64,000 bases of DNA from Burkholderiales bacterium RIFCSPHIGHO2_12_FULL_69_20 (GCA_001770815.1 MESD01000043.1:91086-155085); one strand, 5' to 3'. Counted from the first letter of the stretch, positions 46,717 through 56,348 are shown. Translations and numbers: made by a program. Notes: generated from the sequence alone by a model not told the origin.

Positions 46717-47913
46717 CTATCCCGCCAGCACCTTGGCCATCGCCTCGGCGGTGCGGTTGACGTTGCCGGTGTTCAGCCCCGCCACGCAGATGCGGCCCGA
46801 GCGGATCAGGTACACCGCATGCTCCTCGCGCAGGCGGTCCACCTGGTCCGCGCTCAGGCCGGTGTAGCTGAACATGCCGCGCTGGCTGAGGAAATAGCCG
46901 AAGTCGCGCCCCGGCGCCAGCGCCACCAGGCGTGCATGCAGGGCCACGCGCATCGCGGCGATGCGTTCGCGCATCGCCACCAGCTCGGCCTCCCACATCG
47001 GGCGCAGGTCGGCATCGCCCAGCACATGGGCGACGATCTTCGCCGCATGCAGGGCCGGGCTGGAGTAGATGCGCCGCACGGTGAAGCGCAGCTGGCCCAG
47101 CACCAGCGCGGCCTCGGCCGCCGTGGCGCAGATGGCGCTGAGCGCGCCGCAGCGCTCGCCGTACACGCTCATGCTCTTGGAGAACGAGTTGGCGACGAAG
47201 TAGGTGAGGCCGGCGTCGGCCAGCGCGCGCACCGCGTAGGCGTCCTGCTCGATGCCGTCGCCAAAGCCCTGGTAGGCCAGGTCCAGGTAGGGCAGCAGCT
47301 CGCGCTCGCGCAGCACCGGGATCAGCGCGTCCCACTGCGCGGCGCTGAGGTCCACGCCGGTGGGGTTGTGGCAGCAGGCGTGCAGCAGCACGATGCTGCG
47401 CCGGGGCAGCGCGCGCAGCGTGGTCAGCATGTCGTCGAAGCGCACGCCACCGGTGGCCGCGTCGTAGTATGGGTAGGCATTCACCACGAAGCCGCTGCCC
47501 TCGAACATCGCGCGGTGGTTGTCCCAGGTCGGATCGCTGACCCACACCTGCGCCTCGGGCAGCCAGGTCTTGAGGAAATCGGCGCCGACCTTCAAGCCGC
47601 CCGAGGAGCCCACCGTCTGGATCGTCGCCACGCGGCCGGCAGCGATCGCCGGGTGCCCGGCGCCCAGCAGCAGGGCGGCCACCTGGGTGCGGCAGGCGGC
47701 GTCGCCTTCCATCGGCAGGTAAGGCTTGGGGCCGGCGGCAGCCAGGATGCGCGCCTCGGCCGCCTGCACGCTGGGCAGCACCGGCAGGCGGCCCTGCTCG
47801 TCGAAGTAGATGCCGATCGACAGGTTGACCTTGTGCGGCCGCGGATCGGCGTTGAAGGCGTCGACCAGCGCGAAGATCGGGTCGCCCGCATAGGGCTGGA
47901 TGTGCTCGAACAT
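46717..47913 (-). CDS. tyrB: aromatic amino acid / aspartate aminotransferase
   Basis: 398 residues from an ATG at 47913 with GGAG 6 bases upstream. It is a fold-type I aminotransferase of the AspC/TyrB group: start MFEHIQPYAGDPIFALVDAF, NLSIGIYFDEQGRLPVLPSV, QTVGSSGGLKVGADFL, LHACCHNPTGVDL, and the PLP-lysine segment ANSFSKSMSVYGERCGAL. The C-terminal RGMFSYTGLS and IRSGRICVAGLNT contain the substrate-carboxylate arginine. It transfers amino groups between 2-oxoglutarate and aspartate or aromatic amino acids in the cytoplasm. The presence of SGGLK and the Pro-rich GEPP start do not separate AspC from TyrB. It converges with the SDR gene, 3 bases apart. Confidence 0.9.
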   Translation of the reverse strand: MFEHIQPYAGDPIFALVDAFNADPRPHKVNLSIGIYFDEQGRLPVLPSVQAAEARILAAAGPKPYLPMEGDAACRTQVAALLLGAGHPAIAAGRVATIQTVGSSGGLKVGADFLKTWLPEAQVWVSDPTWDNHRAMFEGSGFVVNAYPYYDAATGGVRFDDMLTTLRALPRRSIVLLHACCHNPTGVDLSAAQWDALIPVLRERELLPYLDLAYQGFGDGIEQDAYAVRALADAGLTYFVANSFSKSMSVYGERCGALSAICATAAEAALVLGQLRFTVRRIYSSPALHAAKIVAHVLGDADLRPMWEAELVAMRERIAAMRVALHARLVALAPGRDFGYFLSQRGMFSYTGLSADQVDRLREEHAVYLIRSGRICVAGLNTGNVNRTAEAMAKVLAG

Positions 47914-48066
47914 CGGAGGCTCTCCTGGGTGGAACCGCCGATTATTGCGGGCGCAGGATTTCCACGCGGCCCAGCGCCGGGCCGCTCCCAAACAAGTCGC
48001 ACCCAATCGGGCCGCGCACCCGCTCGGCGGGTGGCGCCGCGTACCCGCGGCGCCGGGTGCCCCAGG

Positions 48067-48588
48067 TCACAGAGCGGCCTCGATGTCCTTGGCCAGCTTC
48101 TCGGGGGCGTCCTGCGGGGCGTAGCGCTTGAGCACCTGGCCGTCGCGGCCGACCAGGAACTTGGTGAAGTTCCACTTGATGCCCTTGCTGCCCAGCAGCC
48201 CCGGCGCCTCGCCTTTGAGCCACTCGAACAGCGGGTGCGCGTTGCCGCCGTTGACCTGCACCTTGGCCATCATCGGAAAGCTCACGCCGTAGTTGAGCTG
48301 GCAGAACGAGGCGATCTGGTCGTTGCTGCCCGGGTCTTGCCCGCCGAACTGATTGCTGGGAAACCCCAGCACCACCAGGCCACGCTCGCGGTAGGTTTGC
48401 CACAGCTTTTCCAGCCCGCTGAACTGCGGCGTGAAGCCGCACTGGCTGGCGGTGTTGACGATCAGCAGCAGCTGGCCGGCATGGTCGGCCAGGCGCACTG
48501 GGCGGCCGGTGATGTCAACCGCTTCGAAGTCTTGCAGGCGGGTGGCGGGCATGGGTGGCAGGCCGGGTTGGATGACGAAGCGGCGCAT
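48067..48588 (-). CDS. glutathione peroxidase family protein (Cys type)
   Basis: 173 residues from 48588, where AGGGA precedes the ATG. An ATG at 48552 would give the more usual 161 residues, so the start is uncertain. The peroxidatic residue is Cys50 in TASQCGFTPQF, so this is a cysteine rather than selenocysteine enzyme. FPSNQFGGQDPGSNDQI supplies the Gln of the active site, and KWNFTKFLVGRDGQ the Trp/Asn-containing segment. The family (BtuE-like in bacteria) reduces hydroperoxides, often with thioredoxin. It is expected in the cytoplasm, and no regulator adjoins it. Confidence 0.92.
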   Translation of the reverse strand: MRRFVIQPGLPPMPATRLQDFEAVDITGRPVRLADHAGQLLLIVNTASQCGFTPQFSGLEKLWQTYRERGLVVLGFPSNQFGGQDPGSNDQIASFCQLNYGVSFPMMAKVQVNGGNAHPLFEWLKGEAPGLLGSKGIKWNFTKFLVGRDGQVLKRYAPQDAPEKLAKDIEAAL

Positions 48589-48698
48589 CGTATCCCTAGT
48601 TCACTTCGTACCGGGGCCGTGCAGGTGATTGACGCTGCGCGCACGGCCACCCACGATGGGCCCGGCGCATACTGCGCCTGTCCACGCCAACGCCGCTC

Positions 48699-49646
48699 AT
48701 GCCCGTCCCGATCCCGATTGCCATCCTCGGCTTCAGCACCTTCGACCGCAAGGCGCTGGCGTCGTACTTCCAGCTCACCGGCGGTGCGCGGCGGCGCTAC
48801 GCGCATGTGCTGCCGCTGGACAACGCCGAGCTGGTGATCGCCGACGCCGACGAGGCCGGGGTGCTCGAGCTGCTGCGCAAGCTGGGCCGGGTGAAGGACG
48901 CGCTGTTCATCGGCGCCGCCGCCCCCGATGAGGCCGCGGCCTGGATGATGCGGCCCATCGACCAGGTGCAGGTGCTGCGCGAGCTCGACGCGATGCTGGC
49001 CCGGCGCGACAACCCGCGCTCGTCGCCCTTGCCGCTCACGCTGCCCAGCAGCCTGGGGCGCGGCGCGCTGCGCACCATCGGTGCCTACGACCTGCCCGAC
49101 CCGCCCTCGCGCCGCGCCGACGACGAGGCGCCGCGCCGGCACCCGGCCCGGCTCGATCCGGTCGAGGCGCGCCGGCGCGAGCGTGAGGCCTTGCGCCGCC
49201 CGCAGATCGCGCCGCGCGTGCTGCTGGTCGATGACAGCGAGGTGGCGCTGCACTTCCTGCAGCGCCAGCTGCAGGGCTACGGGCTGGAGATCGACCGCGC
49301 CCGCCACAGCGACCGGGCACTCGACCTGCTGACGCACCATGTCTACGGCATGGTGTTCGTCGATCTCGACCTCGGGCCCGAGAGCCGCATCGACGGACTC
49401 ACGCTGTGCCACCAGATCCGCTACCGGTTGATGCACCCGGGCGGCCGCCCGCCGATGGTGGTGATGGTCTCGGCCTTTCACGACCCGGTCGACCAGGTGC
49501 GCGGCACGCTGGCCGGTGCCGAGGGCTACCTGGGCAAGCCGCTGGACCTGGTCGAACTCGACCGACTGCTGGGCCGCCAGGGGTTCTACCGGCAGCTGAG
49601 CCCGGCGGCCAGCGGGCCCAGGCCCTCAGCGCCGGACAGGCGCTGA
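48699..49646 (+). CDS. response-regulator protein with N-terminal domain of unknown type
   Basis: 315 residues. Residues of about 170-300 are a CheY-like receiver: acidic pair in LLVDDSE, phosphoacceptor in VFVDLDLG (Asp222 or Asp224), and the conserved lysine in YLGKPLDL. The sequence after the acceptor (GPESRIDGLTLC) has no Pro at the usual place and a longer loop. Residues 1-110 form an alpha/beta domain (IPIAILGFSTFDRKAL, ELVIADADE, DALFIGAAAPDEAAA) that resembles a degenerate receiver without the acceptor Asp. A charged linker joins them. There is no DNA-binding output domain, so protein-protein signalling is likely. No histidine kinase is adjacent. Confidence 0.75.
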   Translation: MPVPIPIAILGFSTFDRKALASYFQLTGGARRRYAHVLPLDNAELVIADADEAGVLELLRKLGRVKDALFIGAAAPDEAAAWMMRPIDQVQVLRELDAMLARRDNPRSSPLPLTLPSSLGRGALRTIGAYDLPDPPSRRADDEAPRRHPARLDPVEARRREREALRRPQIAPRVLLVDDSEVALHFLQRQLQGYGLEIDRARHSDRALDLLTHHVYGMVFVDLDLGPESRIDGLTLCHQIRYRLMHPGGRPPMVVMVSAFHDPVDQVRGTLAGAEGYLGKPLDLVELDRLLGRQGFYRQLSPAASGPRPSAPDRR

Positions 49647-49724
49647 GCTGACCATCTTCGCCGGACAGGCCCTGAACTGACGGTCTTCGCCGGACAGGCG
49701 CTGAAGCGGCCGTTGTCGCCGGGC
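49630..49724. repeat. 29-base tandem repeat with internal hairpin, three copies plus a partial
   Basis: Copies start at 49630, 49659, 49688 and a partial one at 49717, each beginning CGCCGGACAGG. Copies 1 and 3 can form AGCGCC/GCGCC-GGACA-GGCGC stems. The array covers the last codons of the response-regulator gene and the gap to the convergent DMT transporter gene. It may end transcription or be a dispersed repeat that expanded here. Confidence 0.75.
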
Positions 49725-49733
49725 CGTTGCCGG

Positions 49734-50627
49734 TCAATCCCGCTGCACCGCCGCCAGCAGCGCGCCACCCAGGATCATCAGCGCGCCCAGCGCCTCGCGC
49801 CCGCCCAGCGTGCCGGCGCCCAGCGCCAACGCCGAGGCACTGGCGAAGAACACCTCGCTGATCATGATCACCGAGGTGGTGTTGGCCGGCAGCCGCGCGG
49901 CGCCGTACTGCAGCGTGAGGTTGGCCGCCAGAAACCACAGCGCCAGCCCCAGCGCGGCCAGCAACCAGCCGGCGGCCAGCGGCGGTGGCGGCGCGGCCAC
50001 GCCAGCCTGGGTCAGCACCGCGGCCAGGCCCAGCGACACCAGCGCCCCGCCGCCGAACATCGCCAGCGCGCGCGCCGACTCAGGGCGATGGGCCTCGCGG
50101 CGCAGCATCACGTTGTTCAGCGCAAAGCTGAAGCCGCCCAGCAGCCCCAGCGCGTCGGGCAGGCTGCGTGGCAGGGGCAGTGCGGCCCAGCCGCTGCCGC
50201 CGGCCGGCCACAGCACCACCACCGCGCCGCCCAGCGCCAGCGCCACGCGGAAAGCGCCGCGCACACTGATGCGCTCGCCCAGCAGCCAGTGCGACAGCAG
50301 CACCGTCCACAAGGGCATCAGGTAGAACAGCAGCACCACCCGTACCACGTCGCCGATGCTCACCGCCCAGTTGAAGCAGGCGTTGGTCAGCCCGGCGGCC
50401 AGCATCAGCACCCACAGCACCGGCGTGCGCAGCACCATGCCCAGCGCGGCCGGCCGCAGCGCCACCAGCAACCCCACCGCCACGCTGTAGCTCAGGCCGG
50501 TGAGCCACAGCGGGTGCAGGCCCAGCGCGTTCATCTGGCGGAAGGGCCACCAGCTCACGCCCCAGGTGAAGGCGTTGAAGACCAGGGCCAGCGCGGCCAG
50601 CCAGCGCAGCGGCGGCGCCGCCGTCAT
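49734..50627 (-). CDS. DMT superfamily (EamA) transporter
   Basis: 297 residues with ten hydrophobic helices in two EamA repeats of five. The first helix contains FNAFTWGVSWWPFRQMNALG, and later segments NACFNWAVSIGDVVRVVLLFYLMPLWTVLLSH and AARLPANTTSVIMISEVFFASASALALG are typical of drug/metabolite transporters of the EamA type. Members export amino acids, nucleosides or other metabolites in exchange for protons. The substrate is unknown. It is convergent with the response-regulator gene and lies 55 bases downstream of lplT on the same strand. Confidence 0.88.
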   Translation of the reverse strand: MTAAPPLRWLAALALVFNAFTWGVSWWPFRQMNALGLHPLWLTGLSYSVAVGLLVALRPAALGMVLRTPVLWVLMLAAGLTNACFNWAVSIGDVVRVVLLFYLMPLWTVLLSHWLLGERISVRGAFRVALALGGAVVVLWPAGGSGWAALPLPRSLPDALGLLGGFSFALNNVMLRREAHRPESARALAMFGGGALVSLGLAAVLTQAGVAAPPPPLAAGWLLAALGLALWFLAANLTLQYGAARLPANTTSVIMISEVFFASASALALGAGTLGGREALGALMILGGALLAAVQRD

Positions 50628-50682
50628 GCCGCGCCGGCCCGCTGCGTCGGCGGCCCGACGCCAGCACCCGCCAGCCGGCCCA

Positions 50683-51960
50683 TCAGTGCTTGTCGGAGCG
50701 GGCGATGGCCAGCAGCCGTTCCACCTCGTCGCGGTGCAAGACGCAGTTGCGTTGATGCCAGCGGCGGATCAGCTCCATCACCCCGGCCACCACCAGCCCG
50801 AACACCGCGATGGCGGTGAAGGCCGACAGGCCCAGCTTGACCATGCCGGTGTAGAACGCGCCCAGGCCCAGGATGCAGGCCTGCTCGTTGAAGTTCTGCA
50901 CGGCGATCGAGCGGCCGGCGCCCATCAGGTTGTGGCCGCGGTGCTGCAGCAGCGCGTTCATCGGCACCACCAGGTAACCACCGGCCAGGCCCAGCAGCAT
51001 CAGGAACGGGATCGCCACCCAGACGTCGCGGATCAGGTTCAGCCCGATCACCAGGATGCCCATCACGATGCCCAGCGGAATCACGCCGGTGGCCTTGTCC
51101 AGGCGCATGCGCATCGAGGCCACCACCGCGCCCACCGCCACGCCGATCGACACCACGCCGGCCAGGCTGCTGGCCTGGGTGGTGGTGTAGCCCAGCGCCG
51201 CCGCCGCCCAGGGGAAGACGATGATGCGCAGGTTGCCGCCGACGCCCCAGAACATGGTGGTGGTGGCCAGCGAGATCTGCCCCAGCTTGTCGGCCCACAG
51301 GCGTGAATTGCACTGGGCGAAGTCGCGCACCAGCACCACCGGACTGCCCGACAGCGGCTGCAGCACGGCCTCGGTGCGCGGGATGTAGAGGTTGAAGATC
51401 GCCGCCAGGATGTACACCGCCACCATCGCCGCAATGGCCGCCTCGGGGCCGGTGTCGATGCCGGTGTCGAGCAGCGGCAGGTCGAAGCCCAGCAGCCAGG
51501 GCGCCAGCCGCGGCCCCACCAGCTGGCCGCCCAGCAGGATGCCCAGGATGATCGAGCTGATCGTCAGGCCCTCGATCCAGCCATTGGCCTTGACCAGCTG
51601 CGACGGCGGCAGCAGCTCGGTGAGGATGCCGTACTTGGCCGGCGAGTAGGCCGCCGCGCCCAGCCCGACGATGGCATACGACAGCAGCGGGTGGCTGCCG
51701 AACAGCATCATCAGGCAGCCCGCCACCTTGATGGTGTTGGAGACGAACATCACCCGGCCCTTGGGCACGGCGTCGGCAAACGCCCCCACGAAGGGCGCCA
51801 GCAGCACGTAGAACAGCGCAAACATCGGCGTCAGCGCCGGGATCTGCCAGGGCGGCGAGTTGGAACTGCGCAGCAGTTCGATGGCAGCCACCAGCAGCGC
51901 GTTGTCAGCCAGCGAGCTGAAGAACTGCGCCGCCATGATGGTGTAGAAGCCTCTTTTCAT
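50683..51960 (-). CDS. lplT: lysophospholipid transporter LplT
   Basis: 425 residues from an ATG at 51960. Twelve membrane helices of the major facilitator fold. The start [24 protein letters not shown], then [49 protein letters not shown] and [20 protein letters not shown] are specific to LplT. It flips lysophosphatidylethanolamine back across the inner membrane, where an acyltransferase re-acylates it. Here the aas acyltransferase is not adjacent. The divergent alr-radA pair on the other side is a familiar arrangement in Burkholderiales. Confidence 0.93.
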   Translation of the reverse strand: MKRGFYTIMAAQFFSSLADNALLVAAIELLRSSNSPPWQIPALTPMFALFYVLLAPFVGAFADAVPKGRVMFVSNTIKVAGCLMMLFGSHPLLSYAIVGLGAAAYSPAKYGILTELLPPSQLVKANGWIEGLTISSIILGILLGGQLVGPRLAPWLLGFDLPLLDTGIDTGPEAAIAAMVAVYILAAIFNLYIPRTEAVLQPLSGSPVVLVRDFAQCNSRLWADKLGQISLATTTMFWGVGGNLRIIVFPWAAAALGYTTTQASSLAGVVSIGVAVGAVVASMRMRLDKATGVIPLGIVMGILVIGLNLIRDVWVAIPFLMLLGLAGGYLVVPMNALLQHRGHNLMGAGRSIAVQNFNEQACILGLGAFYTGMVKLGLSAFTAIAVFGLVVAGVMELIRRWHQRNCVLHRDEVERLLAIARSDKH

Positions 51961-52164
51961 GCGCTTCGTCTTCGGGGTCGCCCCAACATGTCTCCGATCG
52001 GTACGGAAGGGGGCCGAACCGGGCACCATCCTGCAAATCCATCCGGGCGCCCAACGGCGGCCGAATGCGGCGCGGTTATAGCACGCACCCCCCTGGCCCC
52101 GGGCCGAGGTGCGCCGGGTGGTGCGGCTGGTGGCGTGGCAGAGGGTGCGGGCAAAATCCGGGCG

Positions 52165-53271
52165 ATGCCCCGCCCGATCGAAGCGCTGATCCACCCCGAC
52201 GCCCTGGCCCACAACCTGGCGCGCGCCCGCGCCCAGGCGCCCGATGCGCGGGTGTGGGCGGTGGTCAAGGCCGATGCCTACGGCCACGGCATTCAGCGGG
52301 TGTTCGATTCACTGCGCAGCGCCGACGGCTTTGCGCTGCTCGACCTGGCCGAGGCCGCACGGCTGCGGGCGCTGGACTGGCGCGGCCCCATCCTGCTGCT
52401 CGAAGGCGTGTTCGAGCCGCGTGACCTGGAGCTGTGCTCGCGGCTGAACCTGTGGCATGCGGTGCACCACGAGCAGCAGATCGACTGGCTCAGCCGGCAC
52501 AAGACGCACCAGCCGCACCGCGTGTTCCTGAAGATGAACAGCGGCATGAACCGGCTGGGCTTCGCGCCCACCGCCTTCCGCAGCGCCTGGGCGCGGCTGA
52601 ACGCGCTGCCGCAGGTCGACGAGATCTCGCTGATGACGCACTTCTCCGACGCCGATGGCCCGCGTGGCATCGCGCACCAGGTGGCGGCCTTCGAGCTGGC
52701 CACGCGCGATCTGCCGGGCGAACGGTCCTTGAGCAACAGCGCGGCGGTGCTGCGGCACATGGGGCCGGCGGCCGCCGGCGCTGGCCTGGCCAGCGACTGG
52801 GTGCGCGCCGGCATCCTGACCTATGGCAGCGCGCCCGACTTTCCCGAGCATCACAGCGCCCACTGGGGCCTGCAGCCGGCGATGACACTGCGCTCCAGGC
52901 TGATCGGCCTGCAGGCCCTGCAGCCGGGCGACACGGTGGGCTACGGCAGCCGCTATGTCGCGTCAGCGCCGCTGCGCATCGGCATCGTGGCCTGCGGTTA
53001 TGCCGACGGCTACCCGCGCCACGCCGGCAGCGGCACGCCAGTGCTGGTGGACGGCGTGCGCTGCGCCACCGTGGGCCGGGTGTCGATGGACATGCTGGCG
53101 GTCGACCTCACGCCGGTGCCGGCCGCGCAACTGGGCACCGAGGTCACGCTGTGGGGCAACGGTCCGCACGGCAGCCGGCTGCCCATCGACGACGTGGCCC
53201 AGGCGGCCGGCACCATCGGCTACGAGTTGATGTGCGCCGTGGCGCCGCGGGTGCCGGTGACAGTCAGCTGA
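52165..53271 (+). CDS. alr: alanine racemase
   Basis: 368 residues from an ATG at 52165. Fold-type III PLP enzyme: Lys35 in [10 protein letters not shown] is the PLP lysine. [13 protein letters not shown] and [13 protein letters not shown] follow in the TIM barrel, and [23 protein letters not shown] then [13 protein letters not shown] in the C-terminal beta domain supply the catalytic tyrosine and active-site entry. It interconverts L- and D-alanine for peptidoglycan. Divergent from lplT (204-base gap) and followed by radA 50 bases later. Which of a biosynthetic or catabolic role applies is not shown, but the genomic setting is that of the housekeeping copy. Confidence 0.95.
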   Translation: MPRPIEALIHPDALAHNLARARAQAPDARVWAVVKADAYGHGIQRVFDSLRSADGFALLDLAEAARLRALDWRGPILLLEGVFEPRDLELCSRLNLWHAVHHEQQIDWLSRHKTHQPHRVFLKMNSGMNRLGFAPTAFRSAWARLNALPQVDEISLMTHFSDADGPRGIAHQVAAFELATRDLPGERSLSNSAAVLRHMGPAAAGAGLASDWVRAGILTYGSAPDFPEHHSAHWGLQPAMTLRSRLIGLQALQPGDTVGYGSRYVASAPLRIGIVACGYADGYPRHAGSGTPVLVDGVRCATVGRVSMDMLAVDLTPVPAAQLGTEVTLWGNGPHGSRLPIDDVAQAAGTIGYELMCAVAPRVPVTVS

Positions 53272-53321
53272 GGGCGGGCGCGGCCATCCACGGTGAACCT
53301 GCGCCCGCTACAGTGCGGCCC

Positions 53322-54695
53322 GTGAGTACCGCTGCCAAAGCCCCCAAGACCCAATACACCTGCAACGCCTGCGGTGGCAACAGCCCCAAGTGGCTGGGCA
53401 AGTGCCCCAGCTGCGGCGAATGGAACACGCTGGAAGAGACCATTGCCGAGGCCCCCAGCGCCGTGCGCCACCGCTACCAGTCGCTGGCCAAGACCCAGGC
53501 GGTGACCACGCTGTCGGAGATCGAGGCGGCCGAGGTCGAGCGCACACCCACCGGCCAGCCCGAGCTCGACCGGGTGCTGGGCGGTGGCATCGTCGAGGGC
53601 GGCGTGGTGCTGATCGGCGGCGACCCCGGCATCGGCAAGAGCACGCTGCTGCTGCAGGCCGCCGAGACGCTGTCGCACCAGATCAAGGTGCTGTATGTCA
53701 CCGGCGAAGAGTCGGGCGCCCAGGTGGCGCTGCGCGCGCGCCGGCTGGGGCTGGGCGGCACCCAGCTGCGGGGGCTGGCCGAGATCCAGCTCGAGAAGAT
53801 CCAGGCCGCGCTGGCCGCCGAGCAGCCAGCCTTCTGCGTCATCGATTCGATCCAGACGGTGTACTCCGACCAGCTCACCAGCGCACCCGGCTCGGTGGCC
53901 CAGGTGCGTGAATGCGCGGCGCAGCTGACGCGCACCGCCAAGTCCAGCGGCTGCGCCATCGTGCTGGTGGGCCATGTGACGAAAGAAGGCGCGCTGGCCG
54001 GCCCGCGCGTGCTCGAGCACATCGTCGACACGGTGCTGTACTTCGAGGGCGACACCCACAGCAGCTACCGGCTGGTGCGGGCGATCAAGAACCGCTTTGG
54101 TGCGGTCAACGAGATCGGCGTGTTCGCGATGACGGAGAAGGGTCTCAAGGGTGTTTCCAACCCCAGCGCGATCTTCCTGTCGACGCATGGTGCGCCGGTG
54201 CCGGGCAGCTGCGTGCTGGTCACGCTGGAAGGCACACGCCCGCTGCTGGTGGAGATCCAGGCGCTGGTCGATGCCGGCGGGCCGTCGCCGCGGCGCCTCA
54301 GTGTGGGCCTGGAGCGCGACCGGCTGGCGATGCTGCTGGCCGTGCTGCACCGCCATGCCGGTGTCGACAGCCTGGACCAGGACGTGTTCGTCAACGCGGT
54401 GGGCGGCGTGCGCATCAGCGAGCCGGCGGCCGACCTGGCGGTGCTGCTGGCGATCCAGGGATCGTTGCGTGGCAAGGCGCTGCCCAGCGGTTTTTTCGCC
54501 TTTGGCGAGGTCGGGCTGGCCGGCGAGGTGCGGCCCGCGCCGCGTGGGCAGGAGCGGCTGAAGGAGGCCGCCAAGCTGGGCTTCTCGATCGCGCTGGTGC
54601 CCAAGGCGAACGCCCCCAAGAAGCCGATCGAGGGCCTGACGGTGCACGCCATCGAGCGCATCGAAGAAGCCATCGACGTGGTGCGCGGGCTCTGA
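53322..54695 (+). CDS. radA: DNA repair protein RadA (Sms)
   Basis: 457 residues from a GTG at 53322. Zinc finger C-x2-C...C-x2-C in the first 35 residues (CNACGGNSPKWLGKCPSC), a RecA-like core with Walker A GGDPGIGKST, the RadA-specific KNRFG motif in AIKNRFGAVNEIG, and a C-terminal Lon-protease-like domain (RLSVGLERDRLAMLLAVLHRHAG, FFAFGEVGLAGEVRP) that lacks protease activity in this family. RadA is a helicase that extends recombination intermediates. The order alr-radA matches related genomes. The 30-base gap to the next gene suggests the transcript continues. Confidence 0.96.
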   Translation: MSTAAKAPKTQYTCNACGGNSPKWLGKCPSCGEWNTLEETIAEAPSAVRHRYQSLAKTQAVTTLSEIEAAEVERTPTGQPELDRVLGGGIVEGGVVLIGGDPGIGKSTLLLQAAETLSHQIKVLYVTGEESGAQVALRARRLGLGGTQLRGLAEIQLEKIQAALAAEQPAFCVIDSIQTVYSDQLTSAPGSVAQVRECAAQLTRTAKSSGCAIVLVGHVTKEGALAGPRVLEHIVDTVLYFEGDTHSSYRLVRAIKNRFGAVNEIGVFAMTEKGLKGVSNPSAIFLSTHGAPVPGSCVLVTLEGTRPLLVEIQALVDAGGPSPRRLSVGLERDRLAMLLAVLHRHAGVDSLDQDVFVNAVGGVRISEPAADLAVLLAIQGSLRGKALPSGFFAFGEVGLAGEVRPAPRGQERLKEAAKLGFSIALVPKANAPKKPIEGLTVHAIERIEEAIDVVRGL

Positions 54696-54725
54696 CGTCC
54701 GGCACACAGCAGGAGATCAACGGGC

Positions 54726-55139
54726 ATGAACGCCAAACTGGGATGGGCGCTGGCGGTGGCCGCCGTGGCGCTGGGCTATGTGCAATTTGGCTGGCGCGGC
54801 GTGCTGCTGGCCGTGTCGGGCATCGTGTTCTGGCTGCTGATGCAGTTCACACGCGCGCTGCGGGCGATGCGCGCGGCCGGTGGCGCGCCGGTGGGCCGGG
54901 TGGCCAGCGCGGTGATGCTGCATGCCGGGCTGAAGAAGGGCCAGCGCTTGATGGACGTGATCCAGCTGACCCGCAGCCTGGGGCAGAAGCGGGCAGACGA
55001 ACGTGGCGAGGCGCCCGAGACCTACCTCTGGCAGGACGAATCGGGCGCCAGCGTCACGGTGCAGTTGCGCCACGGCCGCGTGACCGAGTGGCAACTGCAA
55101 CGTCCGGCCGAACCCGGCCCTGCGGCGCCGACCCCCTAA
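54726..55139 (+). CDS. small membrane protein of unknown function
   Basis: 137 residues. The first 45 residues form two closely spaced hydrophobic helices (LGWALAVAAVALGYVQFGW and GVLLAVSGIVFWLLMQFT). The soluble remainder contains ASAVMLHAGLKKGQRLMDVIQLTRSLG and ETYLWQDESGASVTVQLRHGRVTEWQLQRP, which looks like a small beta-rich domain exposed to the cytoplasm. I do not recognise the family. The gene begins 30 bases after radA with a Shine-Dalgarno AGGAG, so it is a likely member of the same transcript, with ilvE 51 bases further on. Confidence 0.75.
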   Translation: MNAKLGWALAVAAVALGYVQFGWRGVLLAVSGIVFWLLMQFTRALRAMRAAGGAPVGRVASAVMLHAGLKKGQRLMDVIQLTRSLGQKRADERGEAPETYLWQDESGASVTVQLRHGRVTEWQLQRPAEPGPAAPTP

Positions 55140-55190
55140 AATCCACGGTTTCCCTCATCACCGAACACCCCCCCGAAGGAGACTTTCCCC

Positions 55191-56114
55191 ATGTCCATGT
55201 CCGACCGCGACGGCAAGATCTGGATGGACGGGCAGATGGTCGACTGGCGCGACGCCAAGATCCATGTGCTCAGCCACACGCTGCACTACGGCTGCGGCGC
55301 CTTCGAGGGCGTGCGGGCCTACGACACCGCGCAGGGCACCGCCATCTTCCGCCTGCATGAGCACACCGAGCGCCTGTTCAACAGCGCCAAGATCCTGCGC
55401 ATGAAGATCCCCTTCACGCCCGAGCAGGTGATGCAGGCGCAGAAGGACGTGGTGCGCGAGAACCAGCTCGAGAGCTGCTACCTGCGCCCGCTGGTGTGGA
55501 TCGGCGACCAGAAGCTGGGCGTCAGCCCCAAGGGCAACACCATCCACCTGATGGTCGCGGCCTGGCCCTGGGGCGCCTACCTGGGCGAAGAAGGCCTGGC
55601 GCGCGGCATCCGCGTCAAGACCAGCAGCTACACCCGCCACCACGTCAACATCACGATGACGCAGGCCAAGGCGGTGAGCAACTACACCAACTCGATCCTG
55701 GCCAACATGGAAGTGACCGACGAGGGCTACGACGAGGCGCTGCTGCTCGACTCGGCCGGCTTCGTCAGCGAAGGTGCGGGCGAGAACATCTTCATCATCA
55801 AGAAGGGCGTGGTCTACACGCCCGACCTGTCGGCCGGCGCGCTCAACGGCATCACCCGCGACACCATCCTGGCGATCTGCAACGACCTGGGCCTGAAGCT
55901 GGTCGAGAAGCGCATCACCCGCGACGAGGTCTACATCGCCGACGAGGCCTTCTTCACCGGCACCGCCGCCGAGGTGACGCCGATCCGCGAGCTCGACCGC
56001 ATCGAGCTGGGCCGTGGCAGCCGCGGGCCGATCACCGAGAAGATCCAGACGGCCTTCTTCGACATCGTCAACGGCCGCAACCCCAAGTACGCCAGCTGGT
56101 TGAGCAAGGTCTGA
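55191..56114 (+). CDS. ilvE: branched-chain amino acid aminotransferase
   Basis: 307 residues from an ATG at 55191, with GGAG upstream. Fold-type IV aminotransferase: KIWMDGQMVDWRDAKIHVL, HYGCGAFEGVRAYDT, EHTERLFNSAKIL, LRPLVWIGDQKLGV, the PLP lysine Lys160 in QAKAVSNYTNSILA, and SEGAGENIFI then GTAAEVTPIREL. It transfers amino groups to the 2-oxo acids of valine, leucine and isoleucine, the last biosynthetic step, in the cytoplasm. The zinc-finger gene follows 7 bases later. Confidence 0.96.
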   Translation: MSMSDRDGKIWMDGQMVDWRDAKIHVLSHTLHYGCGAFEGVRAYDTAQGTAIFRLHEHTERLFNSAKILRMKIPFTPEQVMQAQKDVVRENQLESCYLRPLVWIGDQKLGVSPKGNTIHLMVAAWPWGAYLGEEGLARGIRVKTSSYTRHHVNITMTQAKAVSNYTNSILANMEVTDEGYDEALLLDSAGFVSEGAGENIFIIKKGVVYTPDLSAGALNGITRDTILAICNDLGLKLVEKRITRDEVYIADEAFFTGTAAEVTPIRELDRIELGRGSRGPITEKIQTAFFDIVNGRNPKYASWLSKV

Positions 56115-56121
56115 CCCCATC

Positions 56122-56325
56122 ATGAACAAAGCCCCCGCCGTGGTCGAAGTGACCGCCCAAGACGTGCAAGGCCCCGGCGTGGTGGCCTGCCCCAACCCGA
56201 AGATGGCGCTGTGGAGCACCCACCCCAAGGTGTTCATCGACGTGGCCACCACCGGTGAAGGCAAGTGCCCCTATTGCGGCACGGTCTACCGGCTCAAGGC
56301 CGGCGAGAAGCTGCACGCGCACTGA
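56122..56325 (+). CDS. small zinc-finger (CHCC type) protein
   Basis: 67 residues. Cys23, His34, Cys49 and Cys52 (VACPNP, WSTHPKVF, KCPYCGTVYRL) form the C-x10-H-x14-C-x2-C zinc site of the CHCC family, the bacterial counterpart of the mitochondrial complex I subunit NDUFS6. Its function in bacteria is not established. It starts 7 bases after ilvE, and purU follows 23 bases later, so it sits inside that transcript. The ilvE/zinc-finger neighbourhood is common in Burkholderiales. Confidence 0.9.
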   Translation: MNKAPAVVEVTAQDVQGPGVVACPNPKMALWSTHPKVFIDVATTGEGKCPYCGTVYRLKAGEKLHAH

Positions 56326-56348
56326 AACGCGGCCACTGACCCACGCCA

